A model generated the notes under the pieces. That model worked only from the letters and a program-made list of their open reading frames with translations, did not search any database and had not been told where the DNA came from. Positions 17,682-27,043 of a stretch of DNA of 64,000 nt are shown in pieces. Each line of letters begins with the position of its first letter. Within the stretch, counting starts at the first letter, position 1. The DNA is from Raineyella antarctica (GTDB taxonomy: Bacteria > Actinomycetota > Actinomycetes > Propionibacteriales > Propionibacteriaceae). The position numbers and the translations under genes are program-made. The stretch lies in contig NZ_FMYF01000005.1 of the NCBI RefSeq assembly GCF_900092135.1, positions 1 to 64,000 on the forward strand, read 5' to 3'.

Positions 17682-19241
17682 TCACCCCCGTCCTGTCGTG
17701 CCGCGGGTCTCCGCGACGCGGCTTCCCACCACATCGGTCACCATCGTCGGTCCGGGGTGCAGGTAGGTGAGCTGCGGGTCCGGTCCGACGCCGTTCGAGA
17801 CGATCTCGAGTGCATCGGCCAACGAGGTCGCGGCGCGCATCCCCAGCCGGGCAGCACTGTCGCGGTCCGCCCCCACCCAGACGATGTCCCCGCAGTGCTC
17901 ACGGGCCCGGGAGATGGCGTACCACTGGTAGACCGGCAGCATACCCGCGTAGCCGTGCTCGTCACGGTGCAGGTGGCCGTACCAGTCGTCGGTGGCGAAG
18001 CGCTGCTCGTGCTCGTCGTGGACGACCTGCGGGTCAGTGGTGCGGGTCAGGACCTGGGTGAAGAAGTCACCCGCGGCCGAGTGCTCGGTCGGGCTGAAGT
18101 CGGGCCGCAGCGGGTGGCAGATGATGACCGCCCCGCCCGCCCGGACCGGGCTGCCCGCTCCGGCCAGGCCCGCCAGGGCCGCCCAGGCTGCGGTGAGGGG
18201 GTCGGCCGGGAGGCCTGCGTTGTGTGGGGTCCGTCCCGGCACCGTCGTGATCAGGACGTCGGCCTGGCCGGGGACCTGCACCATCTGCTGGTCGGCCAGG
18301 GCCGTACGGGTGGCCTCGGCGACCTGGTCGGGGGCGCCGGCGGTGAGCGCGCAGATCTCGCGGGCCTGCATGCCCTCCCACATGGCCTTGTGCAGGCGCT
18401 CGGGGGCCACCTTGCCGGCCCGGCGGGCCGCGGTGAGCGCGAGCCGCTGCGGCACCGACCACTCCCACTCGCGCCGGCCCAGGTAGCCGAACGGGGCCGC
18501 TACGTCCTGCTGGTCGGTCACCACGTCGATGGCGAACAGCGGCAGCCTGTCGGCCAGCACGGCGGCGACCCGCTGCTGCGCGTCCGGTGCTGCCGAGAAG
18601 CCGTGCATGGCGTCCAGCGTCTCGCGGGCGACGACGCCCTCGGCGAGGAAGCCTGCACCGGCGTCGGCCGCGGTGCGCGCCACGTTGACCGTCACCACGA
18701 CGTCGGAGGCGGCCAGGCGCCGGTTGACCAGGACGGGCTCGCCCCGGTCGGTGCTGCCGAGGTCGGCGGGACCGGCGGGATCGGCCAGGTCGTGCTGGAC
18801 GACCAGGTGGTCGGGGCCGAGCGCGTCGACCACGCGCCGGCCGAGGACGGCGGCGAGCTCGGCGGCGCCGAGCCTGCGGCCGGTCCCGATCGCGAGGAGC
18901 ACCTGGACGTCGTCGACGCGCCGCTCCGCGGCCACGTCGAGGATGCGCTCGACCAGCCGGCCGCGGATGTCCTGGGCCATCGGGGCGACGGCCAGGCCGG
19001 TGACCACGACGGTGAGGGAGCTGCTCGGCTCCAGCAGGTCGGCCAGCGGGGTGGTGCCCTTCGGCGCACCGAGGGCGGACCCGATGGCCTGCTCGACGTC
19101 CTGGAGGGCGCTGTCGTACTCGTTGGCGTACACCACCTGGGTACCCAGCGGCAGGGTGGCCAGGTGTCCGGCTCCCCCGTCACCGACCAGCAGTGGCGGC
19201 GTACGCTTCTCGACTTCGAGGACGAATCCCGGTCGCGACAT
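17682..19241 (-). CDS. LarA-fold (DUF2088) protein with degenerate nickel-pincer motifs
   Basis: A 519-residue protein that keeps the overall layout of the nickel-dependent lactate racemase family: an N-terminal DUF2088-like part (about 1-230) and a C-terminal LarA-type domain. The block VVQHDLADP...[16 protein letters not shown] matches the family's HDxxDP...LGxTxxGxPVxxNR region. However, the usual DxTRPTP stretch is replaced by TGLAVAPMA, the GxHR motif by IGTGRRLG, and the PHxxAGFSGGAK segment carrying the cofactor lysine by [13 protein letters not shown]. Lactate racemase activity is therefore unlikely. ATG start with GAGGAGG upstream. It lies 15 nt downstream of the reductase-HAD fusion, so both are probably one operon with a joint role. 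Confidence 0.75.
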   Translation of the reverse strand: MSRPGFVLEVEKRTPPLLVGDGGAGHLATLPLGTQVVYANEYDSALQDVEQAIGSALGAPKGTTPLADLLEPSSSLTVVVTGLAVAPMAQDIRGRLVERILDVAAERRVDDVQVLLAIGTGRRLGAAELAAVLGRRVVDALGPDHLVVQHDLADPAGPADLGSTDRGEPVLVNRRLAASDVVVTVNVARTAADAGAGFLAEGVVARETLDAMHGFSAAPDAQQRVAAVLADRLPLFAIDVVTDQQDVAAPFGYLGRREWEWSVPQRLALTAARRAGKVAPERLHKAMWEGMQAREICALTAGAPDQVAEATRTALADQQMVQVPGQADVLITTVPGRTPHNAGLPADPLTAAWAALAGLAGAGSPVRAGGAVIICHPLRPDFSPTEHSAAGDFFTQVLTRTTDPQVVHDEHEQRFATDDWYGHLHRDEHGYAGMLPVYQWYAISRAREHCGDIVWVGADRDSAARLGMRAATSLADALEIVSNGVGPDPQLTYLHPGPTMVTDVVGSRVAETRGTTGRG

Positions 19242-19256
19242 GTTCCGTCTCCTCCT

Positions 19257-21599
19257 CTAGCGGCCGAGAGGCCGGTTGCGTCGGCTCCCCGCGCTGTGGG
19301 AGCTCCATTCCACGATCGACCAGTGGTCGGCCTGCGCCACCCGCATCAGCGGGACGTCAGGGTTGACCGCCACCGGGTTGCCCACGGCCCGCAGCATGGA
19401 CTCGTCGGCGTGGGAGTCGGCGTACGCGTAGCTCTTGGCCAGGTCGATCCCGTTCGCGGCGGCGTAGTGGCGCAACCACGCGGGCCGCGCCTCGCCGACC
19501 AGCGGCGGGCCGGTCAGGTAGCCGGTGCAGCGCCCCTGCTCGTCGGTGGCCAGGTCGGCGGCGACGATGTGGTCGAACAGCGGTGTCAGTGGCCGGGTGA
19601 AGGGGCGGATGGTGCCGGTCAGCAGGACGGTGGTGTGCCCGGCATCGCGGTGCTCCCGGATCCGGCGGATCGCCTCCGGGGCCAGCCGGTCCATGATCAG
19701 GTCGGTGAGCGTGTCGTCGACGAAGGATTCCAGTGCGGCCAGGTCGGCCCCGCGGTAGCGCCGGTACAGCGCGCGCAGGAAGGCGCCGCGGTCCCGGTTC
19801 TCGGTCCACAGCAGGCCGGGAAGGTCCCGGACCAGACCGAGGACGGCCTTGGACCGACCCCAGGGGCCGAGCTCGGGCAGCCGGACCCACAGGTAGCTCT
19901 GGATCACGTCGGAGTTCAGCACCGTGCCGTCGAGGTCGAAGGCCGCCAGCACGGTGCCCGGCTGCTTGGCGGGGGTGAGCTCGCGATAGGTGGTCGGACG
20001 GGCCCTGCGCTTGCGCTTCAGCTCCTCCATCCGGCGGATCGGAGCGGTGATCGAGGCGATGTGGATGTCCTCGAGGTACTCCTTCCAGTCGTACACGGAG
20101 GAGTCGAACGCGAACGCGTCCAGGTCGGCCGGGTCCAGCCGGTTGTGCAGCGCGATCGTGTTGTCGTCGAGGTAGGTGACCTCGGAGCGCAGGTACTCCC
20201 CATAGATGGTGAGGTAGCGGCGCAGGAAGGCGATCTGTTCCCCTCCCTTGTCCAGGTCGCGGGCGAGCTGGCGGAACACCTCCCAGCGGGGGGCGATCTT
20301 CAGGGCCATGTCGGCGAACTCGTACGCCTTGGTGGAGGTGTTGAGCAACTGGTCGACGCGCTGGGCCCCCGGGAAGCTCCAGGTCGGCAGCTGGGCGGCA
20401 CCCTGCCCGCCGGGGGTGAGCGGATGCTCCAGGAAGTAGTGGCGCACGTGGTCGTAGATGTCGGCGAACGTCAGCGGGTTCCTCGCGCCGGAGTTCACGT
20501 GGTAGAACACCGGCTCGCCGATCCTCGGCCGGGTGGCGCAGACGGCGAGCGTCGCGTTGACCACCATGTCGCAGGGAACGATGTCGATCACCGAGTCGGG
20601 CGAGGCCGGCAGCTCGGGCATGTTGCCCTTGCCGTACGCCAGGATGATCGGGTCGGCCATCTTGAAGCCCTCGATCCACCCCGGGTACGGGTGCTTCAGC
20701 GAGGACTCGACGATCGCCGGCCGGACCACCGAGACCATGATGTTGCGCCCGAGGTCGGCGACGACGCGTTCACCGAGCGCCTTGGTGAAGGTGTAGCAGT
20801 CGGTCCAGCCCAGCGACCGGGCCCGCTCGGTGCCCGCCTCGACCAGCTTGTCGTGCACCCACGTACGACGACGCTCCTCGGTGTCACGGGCCGTGGTGAG
20901 GTAGCCGGCCTTGCGGTGCACCCGCTCGGCCTGGCGGCGCAGCCGGGTCAGCCGCTCCGGGGTCCGTGATTCCAGCTCGATGGTCTCCTTGAGCTTCAGG
21001 CCCCAGGTGGTCTCGGTGTCGTAGTCGATGTCGTGGACGTGCTGGGCCTCGGGGATCATCCCCCGCCGGCGACCGGCGGTGTAGGCAGTGGAGACGTGCA
21101 CGTAGTGCGGCACCTTGACCAGCGTGCCGGCCTCGTCGGTGACCGCCTCGAGCATGGCCTCCATCAGCGCCCTGGTACCGACCGTGTTGGTGGCGAACGC
21201 CTTGTCGATCGGCGGGTCGAAGGAGACGTCACCGGCGCAGTGCAGCACGATGTCCAGGTCCCGGGGCAGCGGGGGGACGTTGGGCAGGTCACCCTCGATC
21301 ACCTCGATCCGGGAGTCGACGAGCTCGGCCTTGCCGCCGGCGGCCTGCACCAGTTCGCGGAAGATCGGCTTGCCGACCAGCGTGATCACCCGGTCGCGCG
21401 CCCCGGCGGAGCCCTTGCGGCGCACCAGGACGGCGGGGGTCGTGTCGGGCAGCTCGGTCAGGATCTTCCAGAGCAGCTGCTCACCGATGAAGCCGGTGGC
21501 ACCGGTCATCACGATCTTCTTGCCGGCGAGCAGGTCACGCAGCCGGCCCTCGAGCGGCGGGGCCTCCGCCACGTCGGGGGTGTCGGTCGAAATCGTCAC
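19257..21599 (-). CDS. Fatty acyl-CoA reductase-like SDR fused to a HAD-IB phosphatase domain
   Basis: A 780-residue fusion. The N-terminal extended-SDR domain (about 28-370) has the NAD(P) loop TGATGFIGEQLL and the catalytic pair YTFTK; it resembles the FAR-N/male-sterility reductases that reduce acyl thioesters. A connecting helical region (about 380-500) resembles the FAR C-terminal part. From about residue 551 a HAD superfamily IB domain follows, with DLDGTVLNSD, LLTGTIRPF and a late YADSHADESML motif, similar to SerB-type phosphatases. An acyl reductase plus phosphate hydrolase in one chain suggests lipid or aldehyde metabolism, but no substrate can be named. GTG start, 7 nt after priA, so it may be cotranscribed with the his genes. 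Confidence 0.85.
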   Translation of the reverse strand: MTISTDTPDVAEAPPLEGRLRDLLAGKKIVMTGATGFIGEQLLWKILTELPDTTPAVLVRRKGSAGARDRVITLVGKPIFRELVQAAGGKAELVDSRIEVIEGDLPNVPPLPRDLDIVLHCAGDVSFDPPIDKAFATNTVGTRALMEAMLEAVTDEAGTLVKVPHYVHVSTAYTAGRRRGMIPEAQHVHDIDYDTETTWGLKLKETIELESRTPERLTRLRRQAERVHRKAGYLTTARDTEERRRTWVHDKLVEAGTERARSLGWTDCYTFTKALGERVVADLGRNIMVSVVRPAIVESSLKHPYPGWIEGFKMADPIILAYGKGNMPELPASPDSVIDIVPCDMVVNATLAVCATRPRIGEPVFYHVNSGARNPLTFADIYDHVRHYFLEHPLTPGGQGAAQLPTWSFPGAQRVDQLLNTSTKAYEFADMALKIAPRWEVFRQLARDLDKGGEQIAFLRRYLTIYGEYLRSEVTYLDDNTIALHNRLDPADLDAFAFDSSVYDWKEYLEDIHIASITAPIRRMEELKRKRRARPTTYRELTPAKQPGTVLAAFDLDGTVLNSDVIQSYLWVRLPELGPWGRSKAVLGLVRDLPGLLWTENRDRGAFLRALYRRYRGADLAALESFVDDTLTDLIMDRLAPEAIRRIREHRDAGHTTVLLTGTIRPFTRPLTPLFDHIVAADLATDEQGRCTGYLTGPPLVGEARPAWLRHYAAANGIDLAKSYAYADSHADESMLRAVGNPVAVNPDVPLMRVAQADHWSIVEWSSHSAGSRRNRPLGR

Positions 21600-21606
21600 G
21601 GGACTC

Positions 21607-22353
21607 CTACTGCTCGAGGCCGGCGGAGATACTGCGCGTCAGGGCGAGCGCGTCCTCCACGGTGAAGTTGCCCAGGTACAGGGCGGTGCCGACGATGGCG
21701 CCCTCGACACCGATCGAGACCAGGCCGGACAGCTGCCGGATGTCCTCCAGGCTGGAGACGCCACCGGAGGCGACGACCGGGGCATCGGTGCGGGCGCAGA
21801 TCGCCCCGAGGAGGGCGAGGTTCGGTCCCGAGAGCATGCCGTCGGAGCGTACGTCGGTCACGACGTAGCGGGCGCAGCCCTCGTCGTTGAGCCGGTCGAG
21901 GACCTCGAACACGTCCCCGCCCTCGCTGGTCCAGCCGCGCGCGGCCAGCTTGTCGTCCTTCACGTCCAGGCCGATGGCGACCTTGTCGCCGTAGGTCCGG
22001 ATCACCTCGGCGCACCACTCCGGCCGCTCCAGCGCGGCGGTGCCGATGTTGACCCGGGTGCAGCCGGTCGACAGGGCCCGCTCCAGGGACGCGTCGTCGC
22101 GGATGCCGCCGGACATCTCGACCTTCATGTCGACGGCGGCCACCACCTCGGCCAGCACGTCGGCGTTGTTGCCCTCACCGAAGGCGGCATCGAGGTCGAC
22201 CAGGTGCAGCCACTCGGAGCCCGCCTCCTGCCATCGCCTGGCCGCTGCGAGCGGGTCACCGAAGCGCTTGTCGGTGCCGGCGATCCCCTGGACCAGCTGG
22301 ACGGCCTGGCCGTGGCGGACATCGACTGCGGGAAGGATCTCCAAGGGTTTCAC
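21607..22353 (-). CDS. priA: Phosphoribosyl isomerase PriA (HisA/TrpF bifunctional type)
   Basis: TIM-barrel isomerase, 248 residues. It performs the HisA step and, in actinobacteria lacking trpF, also the TrpF step. Motifs: [17 protein letters not shown] with the first catalytic Asp, [27 protein letters not shown] carrying the second Asp, and [11 protein letters not shown] for phosphate binding. No trpF is seen near trpCBA or trpE here, which favours the bifunctional reading. GTG 22353 is chosen; TAGGGT lies exactly 7 nt upstream, so a leaderless transcript starting inside the his operon is likely. hisF, normally nearby, is not found downstream. Confidence 0.93.
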   Translation of the reverse strand: MKPLEILPAVDVRHGQAVQLVQGIAGTDKRFGDPLAAARRWQEAGSEWLHLVDLDAAFGEGNNADVLAEVVAAVDMKVEMSGGIRDDASLERALSTGCTRVNIGTAALERPEWCAEVIRTYGDKVAIGLDVKDDKLAARGWTSEGGDVFEVLDRLNDEGCARYVVTDVRSDGMLSGPNLALLGAICARTDAPVVASGGVSSLEDIRQLSGLVSIGVEGAIVGTALYLGNFTVEDALALTRSISAGLEQ

Positions 22354-22360
22354 GCAGGGA

Positions 22361-22366
22361 ACCCTA
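22361..22366 (-). promoter_or_regulatory. -10 box TAGGGT, leaderless internal promoter of priA
   Basis: TAGGGT ends 7 nt before the priA GTG, in the 69-nt hisH-priA gap. It would let priA be expressed independently of hisDCBH, useful if it also serves tryptophan synthesis. Confidence 0.5.
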
Positions 22367-22422
22367 CCCGACGGGGCAGACACGGGGTGGCCAACGACAT
22401 GGGACAGACGGAAGGGGCGGGT

Positions 22423-23067
22423 TCAGGCCCCGAGCGTACCGAGCCAGTTGCGCAGCACCACGGCGCCCGCGTCCCCGGACTTCTCCGGGTGGAACTGGGT
22501 GGAGGTCACGGCCCCGTACTCCACGGCGGCGACGAACCGGTCGCCCCCGTGCTCGGCGTACGTCACCCGGACGCCCGGCAGGGCGAGCAGCTCCGGTGAG
22601 GCGTGCACACCGTAGGAGTGGACGAAGTAGAACCAGCCGTCGGTGATGCCCTCGAACACCCCGGGCTCCTCCGGCGTGCTGACGGTGTTCCACCCCATGT
22701 GCGGCAGCCGCCGCGCCGCCAGCCGCTCCACGACCCCGGGCAGCACGCCGACTCCGACGGCCTCGATGCCGTGCTCGACGCCCTGGCCGAACAGGATCTG
22801 GTGGCCCACGCAGATGCCCAGCACCGGTCGTCCCTCCGCCACGCGGGCCCGGACCACCTCGTCACCACCGACCGAGCGCAGTCCGTCCATGCAGGCGGCG
22901 AAGGCGCCCACCCCCGGCACCACGAGCCCGTCCGCCTCGTGGGCCAGCGTGGGATCGGAGGTCAGGGTGACATCGGCGCCGGCCGCCTCCAGGGCGCGGA
23001 AGGCCGAGCGCAGGTTGCCCGAGCCGTAGTCCAGCAGCGCGACGACGGGCTGGGCGCCCGGCGCCAT
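22423..23067 (-). CDS. hisH: Imidazole glycerol phosphate synthase subunit HisH
   Basis: Class I glutamine amidotransferase subunit that feeds ammonia to HisF. It has 214 residues. The nucleophile elbow [11 protein letters not shown] holds the catalytic Cys (about residue 86); the catalytic His-Glu pair lies in [13 protein letters not shown]. The oxyanion-strand region [10 protein letters not shown] is typical. The ATG overlaps the hisB stop by one base (TGATG). Its partner hisF is not in the window. Confidence 0.96.
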   Translation of the reverse strand: MAPGAQPVVALLDYGSGNLRSAFRALEAAGADVTLTSDPTLAHEADGLVVPGVGAFAACMDGLRSVGGDEVVRARVAEGRPVLGICVGHQILFGQGVEHGIEAVGVGVLPGVVERLAARRLPHMGWNTVSTPEEPGVFEGITDGWFYFVHSYGVHASPELLALPGVRVTYAEHGGDRFVAAVEYGAVTSTQFHPEKSGDAGAVVLRNWLGTLGA

Positions 23068-23720
23068 CAGAGTGCTCCCTTGGTGGAGGGGACACCCTCG
23101 ACCCTGGGGTCCAGGGCGACGGCGTCGCGCAGCGCCCGGGCCAGCGCCTTGAACTGGGCCTCGACGATGTGGTGCGGGTCCCGGCCGGCCAGCAGTCGCA
23201 GGTGCAGGCAGATCTGCGCGTTGGCCGCGAAGGTCTCCAGCACGTGGTGGGTCATCGAGCCGGCGTACGGCACCGACCCTCCCCCGCCGCCGATCAGCGC
23301 GTACGGCTGGCCCTCGGGCTCGCCGGCGATGACGGCGTACGGGCGGCCCGACACGTCGACGACCGCGTGCGCGAGCGCCTCGTCCAGCGGGACGTACGCG
23401 TCCGCGAACCGGCGGATGCCCTTCTTGTCGCCCAGCGCCTGCAGGAAGGCCTGGCCGAGCACGATCGCGGTGTCCTCGACGGTGTGGTGGGCGTCGACCT
23501 CGACGTCACCGGTGGTCTGCACGGTGAGGTCGAACAGGCCGTGCTTGCCCAGGGCGGTGAGCATGTGGTCGTAGAACGGGACGCCGGTGCTGATCGCGGT
23601 GCGTCCGCGGCCGTCCAGGTCGATGCTGACCCGGACGGAGGACTCGGAGGTCTCCCGGACGATCTCGGCGGTGCGGGTGGTCATCGTGGCTCCCTCGCTC
23701 ATCGCGGCTCCCTCGGTCAT
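23067..23720 (-). CDS. hisB: Imidazoleglycerol-phosphate dehydratase
   Basis: Monofunctional HisB, Mn-dependent dehydratase of histidine synthesis, 217 residues from ATG 23720. Metal-binding motifs: [28 protein letters not shown] and a late [17 protein letters not shown]. Three in-frame ATGs (23720, 23702, 23684) are spaced by 18 nt, and each of the last two is preceded by GAGGGAGC. The first overlaps the hisC stop (ATGA); the last gives the family-typical start [11 protein letters not shown] and 205 residues, and may be the main one. Operon hisD-hisC-hisB-hisH. Confidence 0.95.
   Translation of the reverse strand: MTEGAAMSEGATMTTRTAEIVRETSESSVRVSIDLDGRGRTAISTGVPFYDHMLTALGKHGLFDLTVQTTGDVEVDAHHTVEDTAIVLGQAFLQALGDKKGIRRFADAYVPLDEALAHAVVDVSGRPYAVIAGEPEGQPYALIGGGGGSVPYAGSMTHHVLETFAANAQICLHLRLLAGRDPHHIVEAQFKALARALRDAVALDPRVEGVPSTKGAL
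23682..23720 (-). repeat. 18-nt tandem duplication of a ribosome binding site plus ATG at hisB
   Basis: Two near-identical 18-nt units, each carrying GAGGGAGC then an ATG, follow the ATGA overlap with hisC. The result is three stacked in-frame initiation sites for hisB. Confidence 0.75.
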
Positions 23721-24850
23721 CGGGTCTCGTCGGCCAGGCGAGCAGCGTCCGGCAGGACCTCGAGCAGCGCTGTCCGGAAGGCCGCCATCTCCTCGGGGGT
23801 CCCCGCGCTGACGCGCAGCCACCCCTCGGGGCCGACCTCGCGGATCAGCACCCCGCGCTCCAGCAGGCCGCTCCACAGGGCGTGTCGGTCGGCGAAGCGG
23901 CCGAAGAGCACGAAGTTGGCGTCGGTCTGGGCGGTCTGCAGGCCCTGTTCCCCCAACCAGGTGACCAGGGCGTCACGCTCCCGGCGCAGGTCGTCGACCC
24001 GGGCCAGCAACTCGTCGGCGTGCTCCAGCGCAACCCGGGCGACGGCCTGGGTGACCGCCGAGAGGTGGTAGGGCAGCCGGACGATCCGGCAGGCGTCGAC
24101 GATCGCCGGGGCCGCGGCCAGGTAGCCCAGCCGGCCACCGGCGAACGCGAACGCCTTCGACATGGTCCGGGAGACGACCAGGTTCGGGCAGGTCGGCAAC
24201 AGGTCCAGCGCCGAGGGGACGCCGTCGCGGACGAACTCCTGGTAGGCCTCGTCGGCCACCACGATCCCCTCGGTCGCCTCGCAGATCCGCCGGATGTCCT
24301 CCAGCCCGGTGGTGGTGCCGGTCGGGTTGTTCGGCGAGCAGATGATGATGACGTCGGGGCGCTCCAGCCTGACCTGGGCGATCGCCTCGTCCACGTCGAT
24401 GGTGAAGTCGGCCCGGCGCGGCACGGCCACGTAGCGGCTGTGGGTGTCCCGGGCGTACTCGGGGTACATCGAGTACGTCGGGGTGAACGCCATCACCACC
24501 CGGTCCGGTCCGGCGAAGGCCTGCAGGAGGTGCACCATCACCTCGTTGGACCCGTTGGCGGCCCAGACATGGTTGGCCGTCAGCTCGTACCCGCCCCGGT
24601 TGAGGTAGCCGGCCAGCGCGGTGCGCAGCGCGGTCGCCTCCCGGTCCGGGTAGCGATTCATCGTCGTCGCGGCCTCGGCAGCCGCGCGGCCGATCTCGGC
24701 CCGGACGGTCTCGCTGGGGCCGTACGGGTTCTCGTTGACGTTCAGGCAGACCGGGACGTCCAGCTGCGGGGCGCCGTACGGCTCCTGGCCGACCAGCTCG
24801 GGCCGCAGCGGCAGGTCCGCCAGCGTGATGGCTGCGGTAGAGCCCGTCAC
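23717..24850 (-). CDS. hisC: Histidinol-phosphate aminotransferase
   Basis: PLP-dependent fold-type I aminotransferase, 377 residues. Substrate-side motif [11 protein letters not shown] near residue 40, [12 protein letters not shown] near 175, VADEAYQEF and the PLP lysine in [18 protein letters not shown] (about 235). The C-terminal part carries [12 protein letters not shown] with the conserved Arg. GTG start overlaps the hisD stop (GTGA); its stop overlaps the first hisB ATG. Second gene of the his operon. Confidence 0.96.
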   Translation of the reverse strand: MTGSTAAITLADLPLRPELVGQEPYGAPQLDVPVCLNVNENPYGPSETVRAEIGRAAAEAATTMNRYPDREATALRTALAGYLNRGGYELTANHVWAANGSNEVMVHLLQAFAGPDRVVMAFTPTYSMYPEYARDTHSRYVAVPRRADFTIDVDEAIAQVRLERPDVIIICSPNNPTGTTTGLEDIRRICEATEGIVVADEAYQEFVRDGVPSALDLLPTCPNLVVSRTMSKAFAFAGGRLGYLAAAPAIVDACRIVRLPYHLSAVTQAVARVALEHADELLARVDDLRRERDALVTWLGEQGLQTAQTDANFVLFGRFADRHALWSGLLERGVLIREVGPEGWLRVSAGTPEEMAAFRTALLEVLPDAARLADETR

Positions 24851-26172
24851 GACCGGGTCCCGTCGGGGTCCTCGATGCGTACGCGCAGCGCGTTGCCGTG
24901 CGAGGGCAGGTCCTCGGAGTCAGCGAACACCATGACGTCCTTGGCGACGGCGTCGGTGGCGCCCTGCTCGTAGCGGATCAGGTGCACCGCCCGCAGGAAC
25001 GACTTCACGTTCAGGCCCGAGGAGTGCTTGGCCCCACCGCCGGTCGGCAGGACGTGCGTCGATCCGGCGAGGTAGTCACCCAGGGAGACCGGCGACCAGG
25101 TGCCGACGAAGATCGCACCGGCGTTGGTGATCCGCTGGGCCAACGCGTAGGCGTCCCGGGTGTGGATCTCCAGGTGCTCGGCGGCGTACGCGTCGGCGAC
25201 GGCCAGCCCCTGCTCCATGTCGCGGACCAGCACGATCCCGGACTGCTTGCCGTTGAGGGCCTCGTGGATCCGATCGGCGTGGCGGGCATCGGCGGCCTGG
25301 GTGGCGACGACCTCGTCGACACGGCGGGCCAGCTCCTCCGAGTCGGTGATCAGCACCGCCCCGGCCATCGGGTCGTGCTCGGCCTGGGAGACCATGTCCG
25401 CGGCGACGTGGCTGGGAATGGCAGTCCCGTCGGCGAGGATGGCGACCTCGGAGGGGCCGGCCTCGGAGTCGATCCCGACCTTGCCCTGCACGTAGCGCTT
25501 CGCGGCCGCGACGTAGATGTTGCCCGGCCCGCAGATCATGTCGACCGGGCGGCACAGGTCAGCCACCCCGTACGCGAACATCGCGACGGCCTGGGAGCCG
25601 CCGACCGCGTACACCTCCTCGATGCCGAGCAGGGCGCAGACGGCCAGGATGCTGGGGTGCGGCAGGCCGCCGAAGTCGACCTGCGGCGGGGAGGTCACCG
25701 CGATCTGCTTCACGCCGGCGACCTGGGCGGGTACCACGTTGTGGATCACCGAGGAGGCGAGCGGGGCCCGCCCGCCCGGCACGTACAGGCCGACCCGGTT
25801 GACCGGGATCATCTTCTGGCTGATGATCGCGCCGGTCGCGACCTCGACGTCGACCTGCTCGGGGCCGAGCTCCTGGTAGGCCACGATGCGGCGGCGCTCG
25901 ATCGCGATCTCGTACGCCTGGCGCACCGTCGGGTCCAGGGCCTCGAGGGCGTCCTGCAATGCCGCAGCAGGCACCCGCAGGTGCTCGGGGACCACATGGT
26001 CGAACTTCTCCGAGAGCCGGTTCAGCGCATCGACGCCGTGGGCGGCCACGTCCTGGCACACCGGCGCGACGATGTCGAGCGCCGCGGTCACGTCGAAGGG
26101 GGCACGGGGCACCATGGTGGAGTAGTCCACCTCGGCGTCCACCTGGTCACGAAGATCGACAACATTCAGCAC
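24847..26172 (-). CDS. hisD: Histidinol dehydrogenase
   Basis: Zn-dependent NAD oxidoreductase for the last two steps of histidine synthesis, 441 residues. Signature segments: [59 protein letters not shown] and [10 protein letters not shown] with the Zn-binding residues, and [21 protein letters not shown] start with N-terminus LNVVDLRDQ matching family starts. It begins only 18 nt from the divergent DUF554 gene, and a -10-like TAGACT ends 6 nt before the GTG, so a leaderless mRNA is expected. First gene of the his operon. Confidence 0.96.
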   Translation of the reverse strand: MLNVVDLRDQVDAEVDYSTMVPRAPFDVTAALDIVAPVCQDVAAHGVDALNRLSEKFDHVVPEHLRVPAAALQDALEALDPTVRQAYEIAIERRRIVAYQELGPEQVDVEVATGAIISQKMIPVNRVGLYVPGGRAPLASSVIHNVVPAQVAGVKQIAVTSPPQVDFGGLPHPSILAVCALLGIEEVYAVGGSQAVAMFAYGVADLCRPVDMICGPGNIYVAAAKRYVQGKVGIDSEAGPSEVAILADGTAIPSHVAADMVSQAEHDPMAGAVLITDSEELARRVDEVVATQAADARHADRIHEALNGKQSGIVLVRDMEQGLAVADAYAAEHLEIHTRDAYALAQRITNAGAIFVGTWSPVSLGDYLAGSTHVLPTGGGAKHSSGLNVKSFLRAVHLIRYEQGATDAVAKDVMVFADSEDLPSHGNALRVRIEDPDGTRS

Positions 26173-26177
26173 GCGGA

Positions 26178-26184
26178 TAGTCTA
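26178..26184. promoter_or_regulatory. Overlapping bidirectional -10 (TAGTCTA) shared by hisD and DUF554 gene
   Basis: Plus strand: TAGTCT then 7 nt then GTG (DUF554). Minus strand: TAGACT then 6 nt then GTG (hisD). The entire divergent intergenic region is 18 nt, so both leaderless promoters must share this box and have any -35 contacts inside the opposite gene. Confidence 0.6.
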
Positions 26185-26190
26185 CGGGGC

Positions 26191-26943
26191 GTGTTCATCG
26201 GATTCGGCACCCTCGCCAATGTGGTCACCGTGGTGGTGGGCTCCTCGATCGGCCTGCTGGTCGGCAATCGCTTCCCGAAGCGTACGCAGGCGACCGTCGT
26301 CGACGCGCTCGGCCTGATCACCCTGCTGCTGGGTGCCCTCTCGGCGGTGGACGTGCTCTCCCCCGCCCTCTCCGGGGCCACCGGGTCCAGCGCCCCGGTG
26401 CTGATCGTGCTGGGCGGCCTGCTGATCGGGGGGGTGATCGGCTCCGTGTTCGACCTGGAGCAGCGCCTGGACGGCTTCGGCCACTGGGTGCGGCGCAGGC
26501 TGGTGCGTGGCAAGGAGACCTCCCACGACGCCGAGAGCCGCTTCGTCAACGGCTTCGTGTCTGCCTCGCTGCTGTTCTGCGTCGGACCGCTGACCATCCT
26601 GGGCTCGCTGAACGAGGGCCTGGGGCGTGGGCCCGACCAGCTGCTGGTCAAGGCGCTGCTGGACGGCTTCAGCTCCATCGCCTTCGCCGCCAGCCTCGGG
26701 GTGGGTGTGCTGGCCTCCTCGGCGGTCGTGCTGGTGGTGCAGGGACTGCTCACCCTCGCCGGCTGGGCGATCGGTGACGTGCTGCCCGAACCCCACCTGA
26801 TGGCGCTGTCCGCGGCCGGCGGCCTGATCCTGGTCGGCCTGGGGCTGCGCCTGCTGGACGTCAAGAAGGTCCCAGTGGCCAACCTGCTGCCGGCCCTGGT
26901 CGTGGCGCCGTTCCTGGTCCAACTGGTGGTCGTGTTCCGCTGA
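26191..26943 (+). CDS. DUF554 family membrane protein
   Basis: A 250-residue integral membrane protein of the DUF554 (YdfK/YqgA-like) family. About six hydrophobic segments are visible, beginning GTLANVVTVVVGSSIGLLVG, with a cytoplasmic stretch (FDLEQRLDGFGHWVRRRL) and a conserved GPLTILGSLNEGLG loop followed by LLVKALLDGFSSIAFAASLG. Function is unknown; transport is a guess. The GTG start has no Shine-Dalgarno sequence but TAGTCT 7 nt upstream, giving a probable leaderless transcript that shares its -10 with hisD. Start-codon context therefore fixes the N-terminus at FIGFGTLANVV. Confidence 0.88.
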   Translation: MFIGFGTLANVVTVVVGSSIGLLVGNRFPKRTQATVVDALGLITLLLGALSAVDVLSPALSGATGSSAPVLIVLGGLLIGGVIGSVFDLEQRLDGFGHWVRRRLVRGKETSHDAESRFVNGFVSASLLFCVGPLTILGSLNEGLGRGPDQLLVKALLDGFSSIAFAASLGVGVLASSAVVLVVQGLLTLAGWAIGDVLPEPHLMALSAAGGLILVGLGLRLLDVKKVPVANLLPALVVAPFLVQLVVVFR

Positions 26944-26955
26944 GCGGGCCCCCCG

Positions 26956-26973
26956 CTTCACGGAATCTTCACG
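26956..26973 (+). promoter_or_regulatory. 11-bp direct repeat CTTCACG-N4-CTTCACG, candidate OmpR/PhoP-type operator
   Basis: Two CTTCACG copies start exactly 11 bp apart, the helical spacing used by OmpR/PhoB-type dimers. They lie about 70-88 nt upstream of the DUF2202 ATG. The neighbouring regulator at 28977-29666 is of that class. Confidence 0.45.
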
Positions 26974-27043
26974 AGGACTCCCGTCGATGCTCCACATCGG
27001 CGCGGTGGACTGGATCCATCACCACCACTCAGGAGGAACCATC

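Noticed and set aside
17682-19241. Annotation as functional lactate racemase LarA
   Set aside because: The residues that hold the nickel-pincer cofactor and substrate are missing; only the fold is supported.
17757-20969. 1070-codon open frame antisense to the LarA-fold and reductase-HAD genes
   Set aside because: Low-complexity antisense product; both sense genes have clear domains and ribosome binding sites.
26943-26957. Short AGCGGG-CCC-CCCGCT hairpin after the DUF554 stop as a terminator
   Set aside because: Only six pairs with a tight loop; it may help termination but is too weak to call.
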